Assembly (NCBI GenBank): GCA_965199175.1
Contig: OZ240684.1
Location: 1,240,001 to 1,304,000, forward strand
DNA: 64,000 bases
Direction: 5' to 3'
Origin: G963923945 sp965199175
Lineage (GTDB): Bacteria; Pseudomonadota; Alphaproteobacteria; G963923945
Made by a program: the position numbers and the translations under genes
Part shown: positions 27,135 to 36,081 of the stretch, piece after piece
Layout of the letters: each line of letters begins with the position of its first letter
Numbering within the stretch: the first letter of the stretch is position 1
Notes under the pieces: generated by a model
Seen by the model: only the letters and a program-made list of their open reading frames with translations
What the model was told of the DNA's origin: nothing
Databases searched by the model: none

Positions 27135-28314
27135 CAGTAAGACAATGACATAAAGTATCTAAAAAAGTCTCACAGGCCGCCAACTGATCCAGAGCAATAT
27201 ATTCATCGGGTTGATGGGCCTGATCAATCAGACCCGGACCAATCACCATGCCGGGGATTCCAGCCTCCCGGAACAAACCGGCTTCGGTGCCAAAACTCAC
27301 ACAGCGCGGTTGGGCCATATCGACCGCACAACACCCGCCCCAGGAAGGATCACGTGATGCCCGGTCAATCACAGGATACATCAAATCCCAGGCTTGCTGA
27401 TTGTCCTCAACCGCAAGGGCCGGAAAAGAAGCCATCTCGTCAAATTTCACCCCCAATCCCCGGCCTGAAACCAACCCAACCGCCCGCTCCTCAATATCGG
27501 CTACAATCTCCCGGCTGTCCTGACCAGGGATGGTGCGAATCTCAAAAGAAAACTGACAATCAGCCGGACACATATTCAATGCTTCACCGCCGGAGATAAC
27601 CCCGACCTGTATGGTGGTATAAGGAGGATCAAATGTCGGATCATCAGGCTGAGTTCGACGTCTCTCATCGCGTATTTCACCAATCAGACCAATGACTGCG
27701 GCGGCGGCCTCAATGCTGTTCATTCCCTGCGCAGAAGATGAATGGCCGGACATACCGGTGAGTGTCACACGCATGGCCCGCTTGCCTTTATGACCCAATA
27801 CCGGAACCATGCCGGTGGGTTCACCAACAAGACAGACCAATGGAGGCAGGCAACATTTTTGAATATATTCAATCAGGGGACGCACCCCAAGACAGCCCAC
27901 CTCTTCATCATGGCTGAATGCAATATGAACCGGATAGCGTAAACCAGCCGCCTGAAACCGGGGAACCGCCGCCATCACTGTGGCCAGAAACCCTTTCATA
28001 TCGGCACTTCCCCGACCATAGAGCCTCTGTTTACGGGTCGTTGCTATAAACGGATCACTCTGCCATTCAGCCGGACGAGCCGGCACCGTATCGGTATGGC
28101 CGGAAAGGATGATACCGGGACGATCCGCAGGACCAATCGTCGCAAAGAGATTGGCCTTTCCGGATTCATCACCGGGAAGAATAACACTCTCAACGCCATA
28201 TCGGGAAAAAGATGCCGCAACATACTCAATCAAATCAAGATTAGAGCGGTGGCTTGTCGTATCAAACCCGATGAGATCACGGGCATGCTCTAAGCAGGAT
28301 TGACTGGGTTTCAC
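27097..28314 (-). CDS. argE: Acetylornithine deacetylase (ArgE, M20 peptidase family)
   Basis: A 405-residue zinc amidohydrolase. It shows ILSGHTDTVPA with the metal His/Asp pair, GRGSADMKGFLA, FSHDEEVGCLGVRPL with the general base Glu, LVGEPTG and, near the C-terminus, the metal-binding His block GPGLIDQAHQPDEYI. ArgE hydrolyses N-acetylornithine to ornithine in arginine synthesis. Related M20 enzymes share these motifs, so substrate is inferred from overall likeness. The start is probably the GTG at 28314. It lies between nadK and queA on the same strand, a functionally mixed neighbourhood. Confidence 0.85.
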   Translation of the reverse strand: MKPSQSCLEHARDLIGFDTTSHRSNLDLIEYVAASFSRYGVESVILPGDESGKANLFATIGPADRPGIILSGHTDTVPARPAEWQSDPFIATTRKQRLYGRGSADMKGFLATVMAAVPRFQAAGLRYPVHIAFSHDEEVGCLGVRPLIEYIQKCCLPPLVCLVGEPTGMVPVLGHKGKRAMRVTLTGMSGHSSSAQGMNSIEAAAAVIGLIGEIRDERRRTQPDDPTFDPPYTTIQVGVISGGEALNMCPADCQFSFEIRTIPGQDSREIVADIEERAVGLVSGRGLGVKFDEMASFPALAVEDNQQAWDLMYPVIDRASRDPSWGGCCAVDMAQPRCVSFGTEAGLFREAGIPGMVIGPGLIDQAHQPDEYIALDQLAACETFLDTLCHCLTDDAWGRGGNAKP

Positions 28315-28374
28315 GGTCGTTGCATATCAGGGGAAGAAACAGCAGATATAAGAAACGAGAAAAAATAACAGATC

Positions 28375-29169
28375 TTAAGGAACGAATTGCTCATTGATGA
28401 TCCGGTCTTCAAGATCATGGCCGGGATCAAACAGAATGTTAAGGGTGAGGGAGCGTTCCTCCTTTACCAGAACATCCTTCACATCGCGCACCTCGGTGTA
28501 ATCTGCAGTGGCACTCACCGGACGCTTATCCTGCTCCAGAACTTCCCAGGTCACAACCGCTTCCCGGGGCAGCAAGGCACCACGCCAGCGACGGGGACGA
28601 AAGGCGCTGATTGGTGTCAAAGCCAGCAAACCAGCCCCGGTGGGAATAATCGGACCATGAGCCGATAAATTATAGGCCGTACTGCCGGCCGGCGTAGAGA
28701 GCAGAACACCATCACAGATCAATTCCTCAAGGCGTAACACCCCATTGATGCTGATGCGAATCTTGGCACTTTGGCGGGCCTCACGCAGCAAAGAAACCTC
28801 GTTAATCGCCAGAGCATCGATAATCTCACCAGAAACCTGGCGGGCGGTCATCCGCAAAGGATGCAGGGAGGTCGGGCGCGCCCTTTCCAGACGCTCCAGC
28901 AAATTATCGGGGCTGTATTGATTCATCAAAAAACCAACCGCCCCCAGATTCATACCGTAAATCGGGGCCTTACAGCCCATAAACCGATGCAAGGAACGCA
29001 AAATGGTCCCATCACCGCCCAGGGCAACGATGATATCGGCCTCAGCCGGATCGTGATTGCCATATCTTTGCTCCAGATAATCCCGGGCTTTTTCGGCCTT
29101 TGGGGTCTCGGCTGCAACAAAATGGACCTTAAGCCTGTCAGCCTTTTTAAGAGTACCGGTCTTTTTCAC
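28375..29169 (-). CDS. nadK: NAD kinase
   Basis: An enzyme of about 264 residues phosphorylating NAD to NADP. It carries the ATP/NAD-kinase signature LGGDGTILRSLHRF, the GMNLGAVGFLMN block, NEVSLLR and the substrate-binding DGVLLSTPAGSTAYNLSAHGPII. I place the start at the GTG at 29169; a TTG at 29187 would add six residues. It follows moaA closely and precedes argE by about 60 bp. Confidence 0.94.
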   Translation of the reverse strand: MKKTGTLKKADRLKVHFVAAETPKAEKARDYLEQRYGNHDPAEADIIVALGGDGTILRSLHRFMGCKAPIYGMNLGAVGFLMNQYSPDNLLERLERARPTSLHPLRMTARQVSGEIIDALAINEVSLLREARQSAKIRISINGVLRLEELICDGVLLSTPAGSTAYNLSAHGPIIPTGAGLLALTPISAFRPRRWRGALLPREAVVTWEVLEQDKRPVSATADYTEVRDVKDVLVKEERSLTLNILFDPGHDLEDRIINEQFVP

Positions 29170-29195
29170 GATGGTTGTCGCCCTCAAACCGCGCT

Positions 29196-30311
29196 CTACC
29201 CGCCAGTGGTGCTCATATGGCGGGATACTGAAGGGGTTTGATGGCGGCGGTCGATTATGAAGTCATGCCCTTTGGGTTTATGAGCAATCGCCGCCCGGAT
29301 TGCCTGAATCAATGCCGCATCATCCCCCTCTGAACGCAAGGGAGTCCGCAAATCAGCATCATCCTCCTGGCCCAGACACATATGCAAAATTCCGGTACAA
29401 TCAAGACGAACCCGGTTGCAGGATTCACAAAAATTATGAGTCATCGGGGTGATAAAACCAATCCGCCCCCCGGTCTCAGCAACCGATACATACCGGGCCG
29501 GACCACCGCTATGATGATCACTCTCCTGCAATGTCCACCGGCGGGATAGCCGTGTGCGCAACAACGATAAGGGGAGATACTGATCAAGGCGTCGCTCATT
29601 CCCGATATCCCCCATCGGCATCACCTCAATAAAGGTCAGGTCAAAACCACGTTCCCCGCACCAGGCAACCATCGCATCACATTCATCTTCATTGACCCCT
29701 TTCAAGGCAACCATATTGATCTTGATTTTCAGGCCTGCTGCAACCGCCGCATCCAGGCCAGCCAGAACCTGATCAAGATTTCCCCAACGGGTGATGGCAG
29801 CAAATTTCTCCGGGTCAAGGCTATCGAGAGAAACATTGATCCGGCGCACACCATTCTCAAATAAAGCCCCGGCATATGTATCAAGCAAAGTCCCGTTGGT
29901 GGTCAGGGTCAATTCCTCAAGACCGTGACCCAGATGCCGCCCCAACCGGCCAATGAGCCACATGATATTCTTACGCACCAAAGGCTCGCCACCGGTGAGG
30001 CGCAGCTTCACCACCCCCAGACGAATAAACACCGCACACAAACGATCAATCTCCTCCAGGCTCAGCAATTCTGCCTTGGGAAGAAATGTCATATCCTCAG
30101 ACATGCAATAAACGCAGCGCAAGTCACATCGATCCGTCACCGAAACCCGCAGATAACGTATCGCCCGCGCATAAGGATCAATCAGAGGCAGATCTGTCGG
30201 CGTTGAATATTTTGGCGTTGAATATTTTGGTGCAGCAGGCGAATCCATCGCACCGGACACCTGGCACCCCTCAGCCTCTTGAGGAAAATCAGAATAAGAT
30301 CGACGTATCAT
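29196..30311 (-). CDS. moaA: GTP 3',8-cyclase MoaA (molybdenum cofactor synthesis)
   Basis: A 371-residue radical SAM enzyme for the first step of molybdopterin synthesis. The N-terminal cluster motif is DRCDLRCVYCM, the SAM motif is LRLTGGEPLVR, and a second C-terminal cluster site is in FCESCNRVRLDCTGILHMCLGQ. The last residues are -TTGG; family members end in a conserved GG, so the C-terminus is intact. About 60 residues precede the core. They include a 15-bp in-frame duplication that gives PKYST twice, so a later start such as the ATG at 30248 is possible. Its upstream neighbours are tungstate transport genes. Confidence 0.95.
   Translation of the reverse strand: MIRRSYSDFPQEAEGCQVSGAMDSPAAPKYSTPKYSTPTDLPLIDPYARAIRYLRVSVTDRCDLRCVYCMSEDMTFLPKAELLSLEEIDRLCAVFIRLGVVKLRLTGGEPLVRKNIMWLIGRLGRHLGHGLEELTLTTNGTLLDTYAGALFENGVRRINVSLDSLDPEKFAAITRWGNLDQVLAGLDAAVAAGLKIKINMVALKGVNEDECDAMVAWCGERGFDLTFIEVMPMGDIGNERRLDQYLPLSLLRTRLSRRWTLQESDHHSGGPARYVSVAETGGRIGFITPMTHNFCESCNRVRLDCTGILHMCLGQEDDADLRTPLRSEGDDAALIQAIRAAIAHKPKGHDFIIDRRHQTPSVSRHMSTTGG
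30199..30228. repeat. 15-bp in-frame duplication in the moaA N-terminus
   Basis: Two perfect 15-bp copies (30199-30213 and 30214-30228) encode the repeated pentapeptide KYSTP before the radical SAM domain. Confidence 0.9.
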
Positions 30312-30380
30312 GGCCAGACAACTCAGGACATCATTGATTGAATTGATTGAATTGATTGAGAGGATTCACCACCAACCAGC

Positions 30381-31340
30381 CTAATTTCCCTCACCAGCAG
30401 AACTGCTGTGGTCGGTCATTGTCTCATCAAAGGAGGATGGAGAAGAAGATACAGAAGAGGAAGATACAGGAGAAAAAGAGTCATAGGGAAAAAATAATTG
30501 CTCCCCCTTCAGACGAAAATCAGCAATCGCACTCTGCCCGGCCGGTGAGGCCAACCAGTCAATAAACACACGTCCTTCAGCCTCCAGCACATGAGGATGC
30601 CGGGAAGGATTGACCAAAATAGCCCCATACGGATTGCGCAAAGACAGATCACCATCATACATAATAGCCATACCCTCCCGGTTGCCAAAAGCCGCCCAGC
30701 TGGAGCGGTCACTCAATGTATAGGCCCCCAGACCACGGGCTGTATTCAGGGTCGCCCCCATCCCGGATCCGGTTTCCCGGCGCCATTGACGACTCTGTTC
30801 ATCCAGCCGCACCCCGGCCTGTTGCCATAAGGATAGTTCTTTTTTATGGGTACCGCTATCATCACCGCGTGAAAGAAAAATCCCTTTTCCCGTTGCAAGC
30901 TGGCGCATGGCCTGAGTAATTGTCTGTACATTCTGTACCCCGGCCGGATCATCCCGGGGACCAATAATAACATAATCATTATACATGATCGAACGACGAT
31001 AAATACCATAACCAGCCGCCATAAATTCCTCCTCAGAATCCGGATGATGGACCAGCAAGACATCCGCATCACCCAGACGCCCCAACTGTAAGGCGCGCCC
31101 GGTCCCCACCGCCACAGTATTCAGTCTGATACCGGTTTGCGCTTCAAAAATAGGGAGCAGATAAACCAACAAACCAGAATGATCGGTCGAGGTCGTGGAT
31201 GCCAGCATCAACGGCCGCGTCTCAGCTTGTGCATGGGATATCCCCGGGGTCGCGCCAGATCCCCAACTGCCCCAGATTCCAACACAGGCAATCACAGCAA
31301 AAACAATAACCCATTTTGAACAAAAAGATCGCATCATCAT
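30381..31340 (-). CDS. tupA: Tungstate-type ABC transporter substrate-binding protein (TupA-like)
   Basis: A 319-residue exported protein with a signal peptide (about 10-41, ending AQAE). The mature part opens with LMLASTTSTDHSGLL, followed by AVGTGRALQLGRLGDADVLLVHHP, the hallmark of TupA-family tungstate binders. Molybdate-specific ModA proteins look different. A Ser-rich tail of about 30 residues (PVSSSSVSSSPSS) follows the domain and looks like low-complexity expansion. It binds the oxyanion in the periplasm for the TupB/TupC importer. Metal preference is inferred from family motifs and cannot be proven here. Confidence 0.88.
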   Translation of the reverse strand: MMMRSFCSKWVIVFAVIACVGIWGSWGSGATPGISHAQAETRPLMLASTTSTDHSGLLVYLLPIFEAQTGIRLNTVAVGTGRALQLGRLGDADVLLVHHPDSEEEFMAAGYGIYRRSIMYNDYVIIGPRDDPAGVQNVQTITQAMRQLATGKGIFLSRGDDSGTHKKELSLWQQAGVRLDEQSRQWRRETGSGMGATLNTARGLGAYTLSDRSSWAAFGNREGMAIMYDGDLSLRNPYGAILVNPSRHPHVLEAEGRVFIDWLASPAGQSAIADFRLKGEQLFFPYDSFSPVSSSSVSSSPSSFDETMTDHSSSAGEGN

Positions 31341-31359
31341 CTCAGGCAGGTTTTGTCAG

Positions 31360-31395
31360 ACAATATCCTCATAAAGAACAATATCCTCATAAAGA
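31360..31395. repeat. 18-bp tandem repeat between tupC and tupA
   Basis: ACAATATCCTCATAAAGA occurs twice in direct succession (31360-31377 and 31378-31395) in the leader of tupA. Confidence 0.85.
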
Positions 31396-31481
31396 TAGGC
31401 GTCATAAATGATATGTTTCAATAAAAAGATAGGGTCGAATACTCAGCATACAATCCCGTCACAACAAATCATCATACCCTG

Positions 31482-32222
31482 TCACCAGAGTAAATCGCCG
31501 GCGATAAAAGCCTTCGTCTCTGGTTGTTGTGGAGCGGTAAAAAATGTCTGACCATCGGTTCTTTCAACCAGAGACCCATGATGCAGGAAGATCACATCAT
31601 CGGCCAGGCGTCGCGCCTGACCAAGATCATGGGTGGTCATGATAATCTTACAACCCGCGTGATCAATGGCCTCAATCAGGGTCTCGATATGACGGGTTGC
31701 TGAGGGATCAAGATTAGAGGTCGGCTCATCAAGAAATAAAACCTGTGGTTTTAGGGCCCATGCCCGCGCCAGTGCCAGACGCTGTTGCTCCCCCCCGGAA
31801 AGTACCTGAGCCGGACGGCGGGCAATATCCGCCAATCCGGCGATTTCCAGGGCTTCAGAAACCAAAAGCCGGCGGTCTGTGCGGCTCCGGCCCCGTAATT
31901 TCAGGGCAAGATCAATATTTGCAGCGACTGAACGCCGCAACAAAACCGGCCTTTGAAAAACCATCGCCTGATGCTGTCCGGCCTCATCTTTCCCCTCACC
32001 ACACCATTCAATGATCCCGTCACTGGGTGTGAGCAACCCATGACATAACCGCAGCAACAGGCTTTTCCCGGCCCCGTTGGGACCTAAAATGATGCTGCGC
32101 TCCCCTTCCTCAAAGCGCAGAGTAATATCCTCCAATAACCGCGACCCACCGGCGTCATACCCCACATGGCGTAATTGCAGGGGCAAGATAGGCTGATTAA
32201 CCGGTGAAGGATTTTTTTTCAT
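31482..32222 (-). CDS. tupC: Tungstate-type ABC transporter ATP-binding protein
   Basis: A 246-residue ABC ATPase with Walker A GPNGAGKS (about 48-55), Q-loop MVFQRPVLLRRS, signature LSGGEQQR, Walker B VLFLDEPTS and the switch TTHDLGQARRL. It energises the importer formed with TupB and TupA. AGGG shortly before the ATG at 32222 supports the start. Gene order on the transcript is permease, ATPase, binding protein, unlike the usual binding-protein-first order. Confidence 0.9.
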   Translation of the reverse strand: MKKNPSPVNQPILPLQLRHVGYDAGGSRLLEDITLRFEEGERSIILGPNGAGKSLLLRLCHGLLTPSDGIIEWCGEGKDEAGQHQAMVFQRPVLLRRSVAANIDLALKLRGRSRTDRRLLVSEALEIAGLADIARRPAQVLSGGEQQRLALARAWALKPQVLFLDEPTSNLDPSATRHIETLIEAIDHAGCKIIMTTHDLGQARRLADDVIFLHHGSLVERTDGQTFFTAPQQPETKAFIAGDLLW

Positions 32223-32304
32223 GATCCCTGTTCGATGACTGTGATAACCCTAAAGATCAGGCAGGATGATGCCAATCGGGATGGTGGTGCGGTATTGCTG
32301 TTGC

Positions 32305-33009
32305 CTAACGGCGGACTGGTTGAATGGCCTGGCCCAGAATAAAGGCCAGCCCGTTCAAACCCAGCGAAAGAATCATCAGGATAATCCCCAACGCCAACGC
32401 CAACGCCAATTCACCCCGGCTGGTTTCCAACGCAATCGCTGTCGTCATCACCCGGGTAACCTGATCAATATTCCCGCCAACGATCATAACCGCCCCGACC
32501 TCAGCACTGGCCCGGCCAAATCCAACCACCACCGCAGTCACCAGACTAAGGCGACCATCCCATATCAGAATCGGCAAAACCTGCAATGGCCGCGCCCCCA
32601 GGGAGCACAGCTGTTCAGCATATTCCTCCCATAAATCTGCCACCACCTGACGCGACAAAGCGACGATAATCGGTGTCACCAAAATACATTGCGCAATGAT
32701 CATCGCCGTTGGTGTAAACAACAACCCCAACGTTCCCAACGGCCCGGAACGCGATAAAGCCAGATACACCAACAACCCGGCCACCACCGGCGGCAACCCC
32801 ATAAAGGCATTCACCGTCACAACCAGAAAAGTCCGGCCAGGAAACCGAAACAATGCCAAAGCCGCCCCCAAAGGAATCCCAATCAGAGCCGAAAGACCCA
32901 CCGCACTCAACGTCACTTTAAGAGAGAGCAGAACAATGCCCACCAATTCAGCATCAGCCGCAACAATCAGATCAAATGCAGTGACAAAAGCACCAACAAA
33001 TTCACCCAT
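32305..33009 (-). CDS. tupB: Tungstate-type ABC transporter permease
   Basis: A 234-residue inner-membrane permease with about five or six helices and a BPD-type coupling loop (EEYAEQLCSLGARPLQVL) before the C-terminal helices. It matches TupB-like permeases of tungstate importers. It is the first gene of the minus-strand tup set and is divergent from fdhD across about 265 bp, so the two may share a regulatory region. Confidence 0.88.
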   Translation of the reverse strand: MGEFVGAFVTAFDLIVAADAELVGIVLLSLKVTLSAVGLSALIGIPLGAALALFRFPGRTFLVVTVNAFMGLPPVVAGLLVYLALSRSGPLGTLGLLFTPTAMIIAQCILVTPIIVALSRQVVADLWEEYAEQLCSLGARPLQVLPILIWDGRLSLVTAVVVGFGRASAEVGAVMIVGGNIDQVTRVMTTAIALETSRGELALALALGIILMILSLGLNGLAFILGQAIQPVRR

Positions 33010-33274
33010 TATTCAAAGCAACCTGACATACAATGCCTCTGTTCAATATATCCATGTGAAATATGTTAAACAGATTCATATTCAATTACGTTCCATATTC
33101 AATATGTCCCATGTTCAATATGTTCCATATTTGATAGTTTTCTCCAATGAGAGATCCGGCCATTGTCGTTCAGTCAATAGATCCGTCTGATATCAATAGA
33201 TCCGTCTGACAGAATGTGTTAAGAAAATGTGTTAAAAACATGTGGTGGCTGATCGGGAAAGACATCATCCAGGG

Positions 33275-34126
33275 ATGACAGAATTGATCATCAAGCCCAA
33301 CCCCGAAGACCTGCGCTTCACGCAATCTGTGGAAGGCATCGACCAGACCGGGCAGAGTGTGACTCTGCATGTCGTCACCGAACGTCCGCTGACCTTGTAT
33401 CTCAACAGCCAGGAAATCGTCACCATGATGACAGTGGGTGATTATCCGCATTATCTGGCGGTTGGCTATCTCCTGAATCAAAATATGCTCACTCCTGAAG
33501 ATCAGATTACCGGTATTGACCATGATCCGGAAATTGACGTTGTGGTGGTACGTACAGATCGTCAGACCGATTTTCAAAACCGCTTAGAGAAAAAAACCCT
33601 GACATCCGGTTGTGCGCAAGGAACCGCTTTTGGTGATTTGATTGACCGTTTTGATACAATCACTTTGCCATCACAGACCAAACTCAAAACATCCTGGATT
33701 TATACCCTTTCCAAACGGATTGCCACAACGCCGAGCCTCTATCTCAAGGCAGGAGCTATTCACGGATGCGCCCTGTGCCACCAGGACCAGCCACTGATTT
33801 ATATGGAAGATGTGGGACGCCACAATGCGATTGATAAAATTGCCGGTTATTTGTTTCTCGAAAATCAATCACCGGGAGATAAATCCCTCTATACCACCGG
33901 CCGCCTGACCAGCGAAATGGTCATTAAAGCAGCGCGTATGGGAATCCCGGTGGTGATTTCCCGCTCCGGCTTCACCGCCTGGGGGGTTGAGTTGGCGCGC
34001 CAGGTTGACCTGACCTTAATCGGACGGGCGAAGGGAAAACGTTTCCTGGCTCTCTCAGGATTGGGGCGGGTTGAATATGATCAGGATCACCCGGCACAAA
34101 CAGTCGAAAAAACCAGTTCAGCATGA
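33275..34126 (+). CDS. fdhD: Formate dehydrogenase accessory sulfurtransferase FdhD
   Basis: A protein of about 283 residues. FdhD carries sulfur from a cysteine desulfurase to the Mo/W-bis-MGD cofactor of formate dehydrogenase. Family blocks include HYLAVGYLLNQNML, a SGCAQGT loop, MEDVGRHNAIDKIAGYLF and TGRLTSEMVIKAARMGIPVVISRS. E. coli FdhD has a CxxC in the mobile loop (CGVC). Here that loop keeps only the first Cys, while a CxxC (CALC) appears about 50 residues later, just before the DVGRH motif. I use the ATG at 33275; a GTG at 33242 would add 11 residues. The stop overlaps the next start as ATGA. Confidence 0.92.
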   Translation: MTELIIKPNPEDLRFTQSVEGIDQTGQSVTLHVVTERPLTLYLNSQEIVTMMTVGDYPHYLAVGYLLNQNMLTPEDQITGIDHDPEIDVVVVRTDRQTDFQNRLEKKTLTSGCAQGTAFGDLIDRFDTITLPSQTKLKTSWIYTLSKRIATTPSLYLKAGAIHGCALCHQDQPLIYMEDVGRHNAIDKIAGYLFLENQSPGDKSLYTTGRLTSEMVIKAARMGIPVVISRSGFTAWGVELARQVDLTLIGRAKGKRFLALSGLGRVEYDQDHPAQTVEKTSSA

Positions 34127-35274
34127 GCAACGATACCCGCAACACTGAGCACACCCGGCCATCCCCGGATAATAACAGGCAGCCAGATCAGCCAGAGCAC
34201 CCATTTTTGTCTTCCACCGGGACTGCGGCAACGGCAATCATCACTCAGAAAAGCCTGACCCCGGATGATATCCTCACCATCATTGAAGAAGCCGTGCGCG
34301 AACATTTCGACTGGCTTGCGCGGTTTCATCGGGTTCTGATCTGCGGAGGCAAAGCCCCGCGTGATATCATTTCCGAACAATCCCGCTATTTATCGCGCTT
34401 TGGGGCCTGGGTCGACACCCATCGCAGTGACCAGCTCATCAGCCAGCCAGTGATCCAAAATCTCATCCAGCTGCATGACCAGATGCGCGATGATGCCAGC
34501 TTTCTGGCTCAGAAGAATGCTCATGGGGGAACCATCACAACGGTGGAATATGACCTTCTTTCAGAAAAAATCACCGCTTTTTTCGCGCTTGCCCATCAGG
34601 TACGTGATGCGTTTCAGCATGCTCGTTCTGATTTGGATCCTCTGACCGGTCTGCATAACCGCCAGGTGATGATGACCGAGATTGAACGCGAACGCGAACG
34701 GTCTTTGCGTTCTCAGATTCCCTGCTGTCTGGCCCTTGCTGATATTGATCATTTCAAAAAAATCAATGACACCTACGGACACAGCATCGGTGACCGGGTT
34801 CTCCAGACCGTGGCCCTCCATCTGATGGCCGGGTGTCGTCCATATGATCAGGTCTATCGCTCTGGTGGTGAGGAATTTCTTTTATGTCTTCCCAATGCGT
34901 CTTTGACCGGAGGCCAGGAGATTGCCGAACGTTTGCGCAGCCATATCGCCGGATCGCCGGTCGAAATTCAAACCCGGTCCGGCTCCCCCATCAAGCTACG
35001 TGTCACTGTATCTTTCGGGATCGTCACGGTTGAAAAAGCAATCAGTCTGGAAAAAACCATCGAGCAGGCCGATGCCGCACTTTATCATGCGAAAAATCAT
35101 GGCCGTAACCGGACATCTTCATGGCCGGACGTCAAAAAAACCCCTTCACAAAAAGCCACACATATACCCCAGGCAACCATGCAACAACAACCAATCGCGC
35201 AAAAAAACAGCACACAAAAAACCATCCCCACCGGCAAAACCGAACCCAAACAACACCCTGCAAAAATGCAATGA
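34123..35274 (+). CDS. DgcZ-like diguanylate cyclase (degenerate CZB domain + GGDEF)
   Basis: A 383-residue protein with no membrane segment. Residues 45-160 resemble the chemoreceptor zinc-binding (CZB) domain of E. coli DgcZ: H61 in HFDW, FGAW at 93-96, H118. Of the four zinc ligands known for DgcZ, the Cys position is Ser91 and the last His is Arg122, so zinc binding is probably lost or changed. The GGDEF domain (about 170-315) has an active GGEEF (248-252) and an inhibitory RxxD site (239-242) five residues before it. It should make cyclic di-GMP and be product-inhibited. The last 50 residues are a Lys/Gln/Thr-rich tail. It is coupled by ATGA overlaps to fdhD upstream and mobA downstream. 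Confidence 0.88.
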   Translation: MSNDTRNTEHTRPSPDNNRQPDQPEHPFLSSTGTAATAIITQKSLTPDDILTIIEEAVREHFDWLARFHRVLICGGKAPRDIISEQSRYLSRFGAWVDTHRSDQLISQPVIQNLIQLHDQMRDDASFLAQKNAHGGTITTVEYDLLSEKITAFFALAHQVRDAFQHARSDLDPLTGLHNRQVMMTEIERERERSLRSQIPCCLALADIDHFKKINDTYGHSIGDRVLQTVALHLMAGCRPYDQVYRSGGEEFLLCLPNASLTGGQEIAERLRSHIAGSPVEIQTRSGSPIKLRVTVSFGIVTVEKAISLEKTIEQADAALYHAKNHGRNRTSSWPDVKKTPSQKATHIPQATMQQQPIAQKNSTQKTIPTGKTEPKQHPAKMQ

Positions 35275-35987
35275 AAGACTCCCCTCATTCCACCAAAGAA
35301 TCTGTAAAAAATTCCGTAAAAGACCCTGCTCAATCCCGGTCCCGCCAGTGCCATGATGAGGAGACATCCCGGCCGGTTGCCGGAATCATTCTGGCTGGTG
35401 GCCAGTCACGACGGATGGGAGACGGCGACAAAGCCTGGAAAAAACTTTCCGGGCGTTTTCTGATTGAGCATGTGGTGGCTCGTGCAGCTCCGCAAGTCGC
35501 CCTGCTGGGCATCAATACGGCCGAACATTCACCGCTTTATCACCGCCTCAATCTGCCGATAATCCCCGATTCTCTCACCGGAAGGCTGGGACCTCTGGCC
35601 GGTGTCTTAAGTGCTCTGGAATGGGCCGGTAAGCACAATCCGCCGTATCACCAGGTCGCCAGCTTTGCTGTGGACACACCTTTTTTTCCTCATAACCTGG
35701 TTGCTTGTTTAGCCAAAACCCTCAATCAGGAACACGCCGATATTGCATGCGCCGTATCAGGCCAACGTCGTCACCCGGTGTTTAGTCTGTGGCCTGTTGC
35801 TCTGGCCGATGATCTGAGAACCTGCCTCAAACAAGGTATGCGCAAAATCGAGGACTGGACCAACCGTCACCATGTCGCACTCCACCGGTTTGAAGAAAAA
35901 CCGATCGACCCCTTTTTCAATGTCAACCGACCCGAAGAATTGGCAATCGCCGAAAAAATAATCTCTACTCTGTCCCCAGGCCGATAG
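35271..35987 (+). CDS. mobA: Molybdenum cofactor guanylyltransferase
   Basis: A protein of about 238 residues that adds GMP to molybdopterin to form the MGD cofactor used by DMSO-reductase family enzymes such as formate dehydrogenase. The nucleotide-binding motif is GIILAGGQSRRMGDGDKAW, with NLPIIPDS, GPLAGVLSAL and a VDTPFFP metal site. The ATG at 35271 overlaps the preceding stop (ATGA) and is preferred over an upstream frame to 35121, which would translate the tail of the cyclase gene in another frame. About 35 residues precede the core. Confidence 0.93.
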   Translation: MKDSPHSTKESVKNSVKDPAQSRSRQCHDEETSRPVAGIILAGGQSRRMGDGDKAWKKLSGRFLIEHVVARAAPQVALLGINTAEHSPLYHRLNLPIIPDSLTGRLGPLAGVLSALEWAGKHNPPYHQVASFAVDTPFFPHNLVACLAKTLNQEHADIACAVSGQRRHPVFSLWPVALADDLRTCLKQGMRKIEDWTNRHHVALHRFEEKPIDPFFNVNRPEELAIAEKIISTLSPGR

Positions 35988-36012
35988 GAACAGACCCTTA
36001 TAAGCGGATTCC

Positions 36013-36038
36013 TCCGGGATAAAAGATCCCGGATTTTT
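36013..36038 (+). terminator. Intrinsic terminator after mobA
   Basis: An eight-pair perfect stem TCCGGGAT/ATCCCGGA with loop AAAAG is followed directly by five T. It lies 26 bp past the mobA stop and should end the fdhD-cyclase-mobA transcript. Confidence 0.85.
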
Positions 36039-36081
36039 GTCATACAGGGTTTTTGTCATACAGGGTTTTTGTCATACAGGA
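36034..36081. repeat. 16-bp tandem repeat, three copies, starting in the terminator T-tract
   Basis: TTTTTGTCATACAGG(G/A) occurs three times in succession. The first copy supplies the T-run of the terminator, so the T-run has been copied twice downstream without a new hairpin. Confidence 0.9.

Noticed and set aside
35121..35270. N-terminal extension of mobA
   Set aside because: These codons overlap the coding tail of the cyclase in another frame; the ATGA overlap at 35271 is a far better start.
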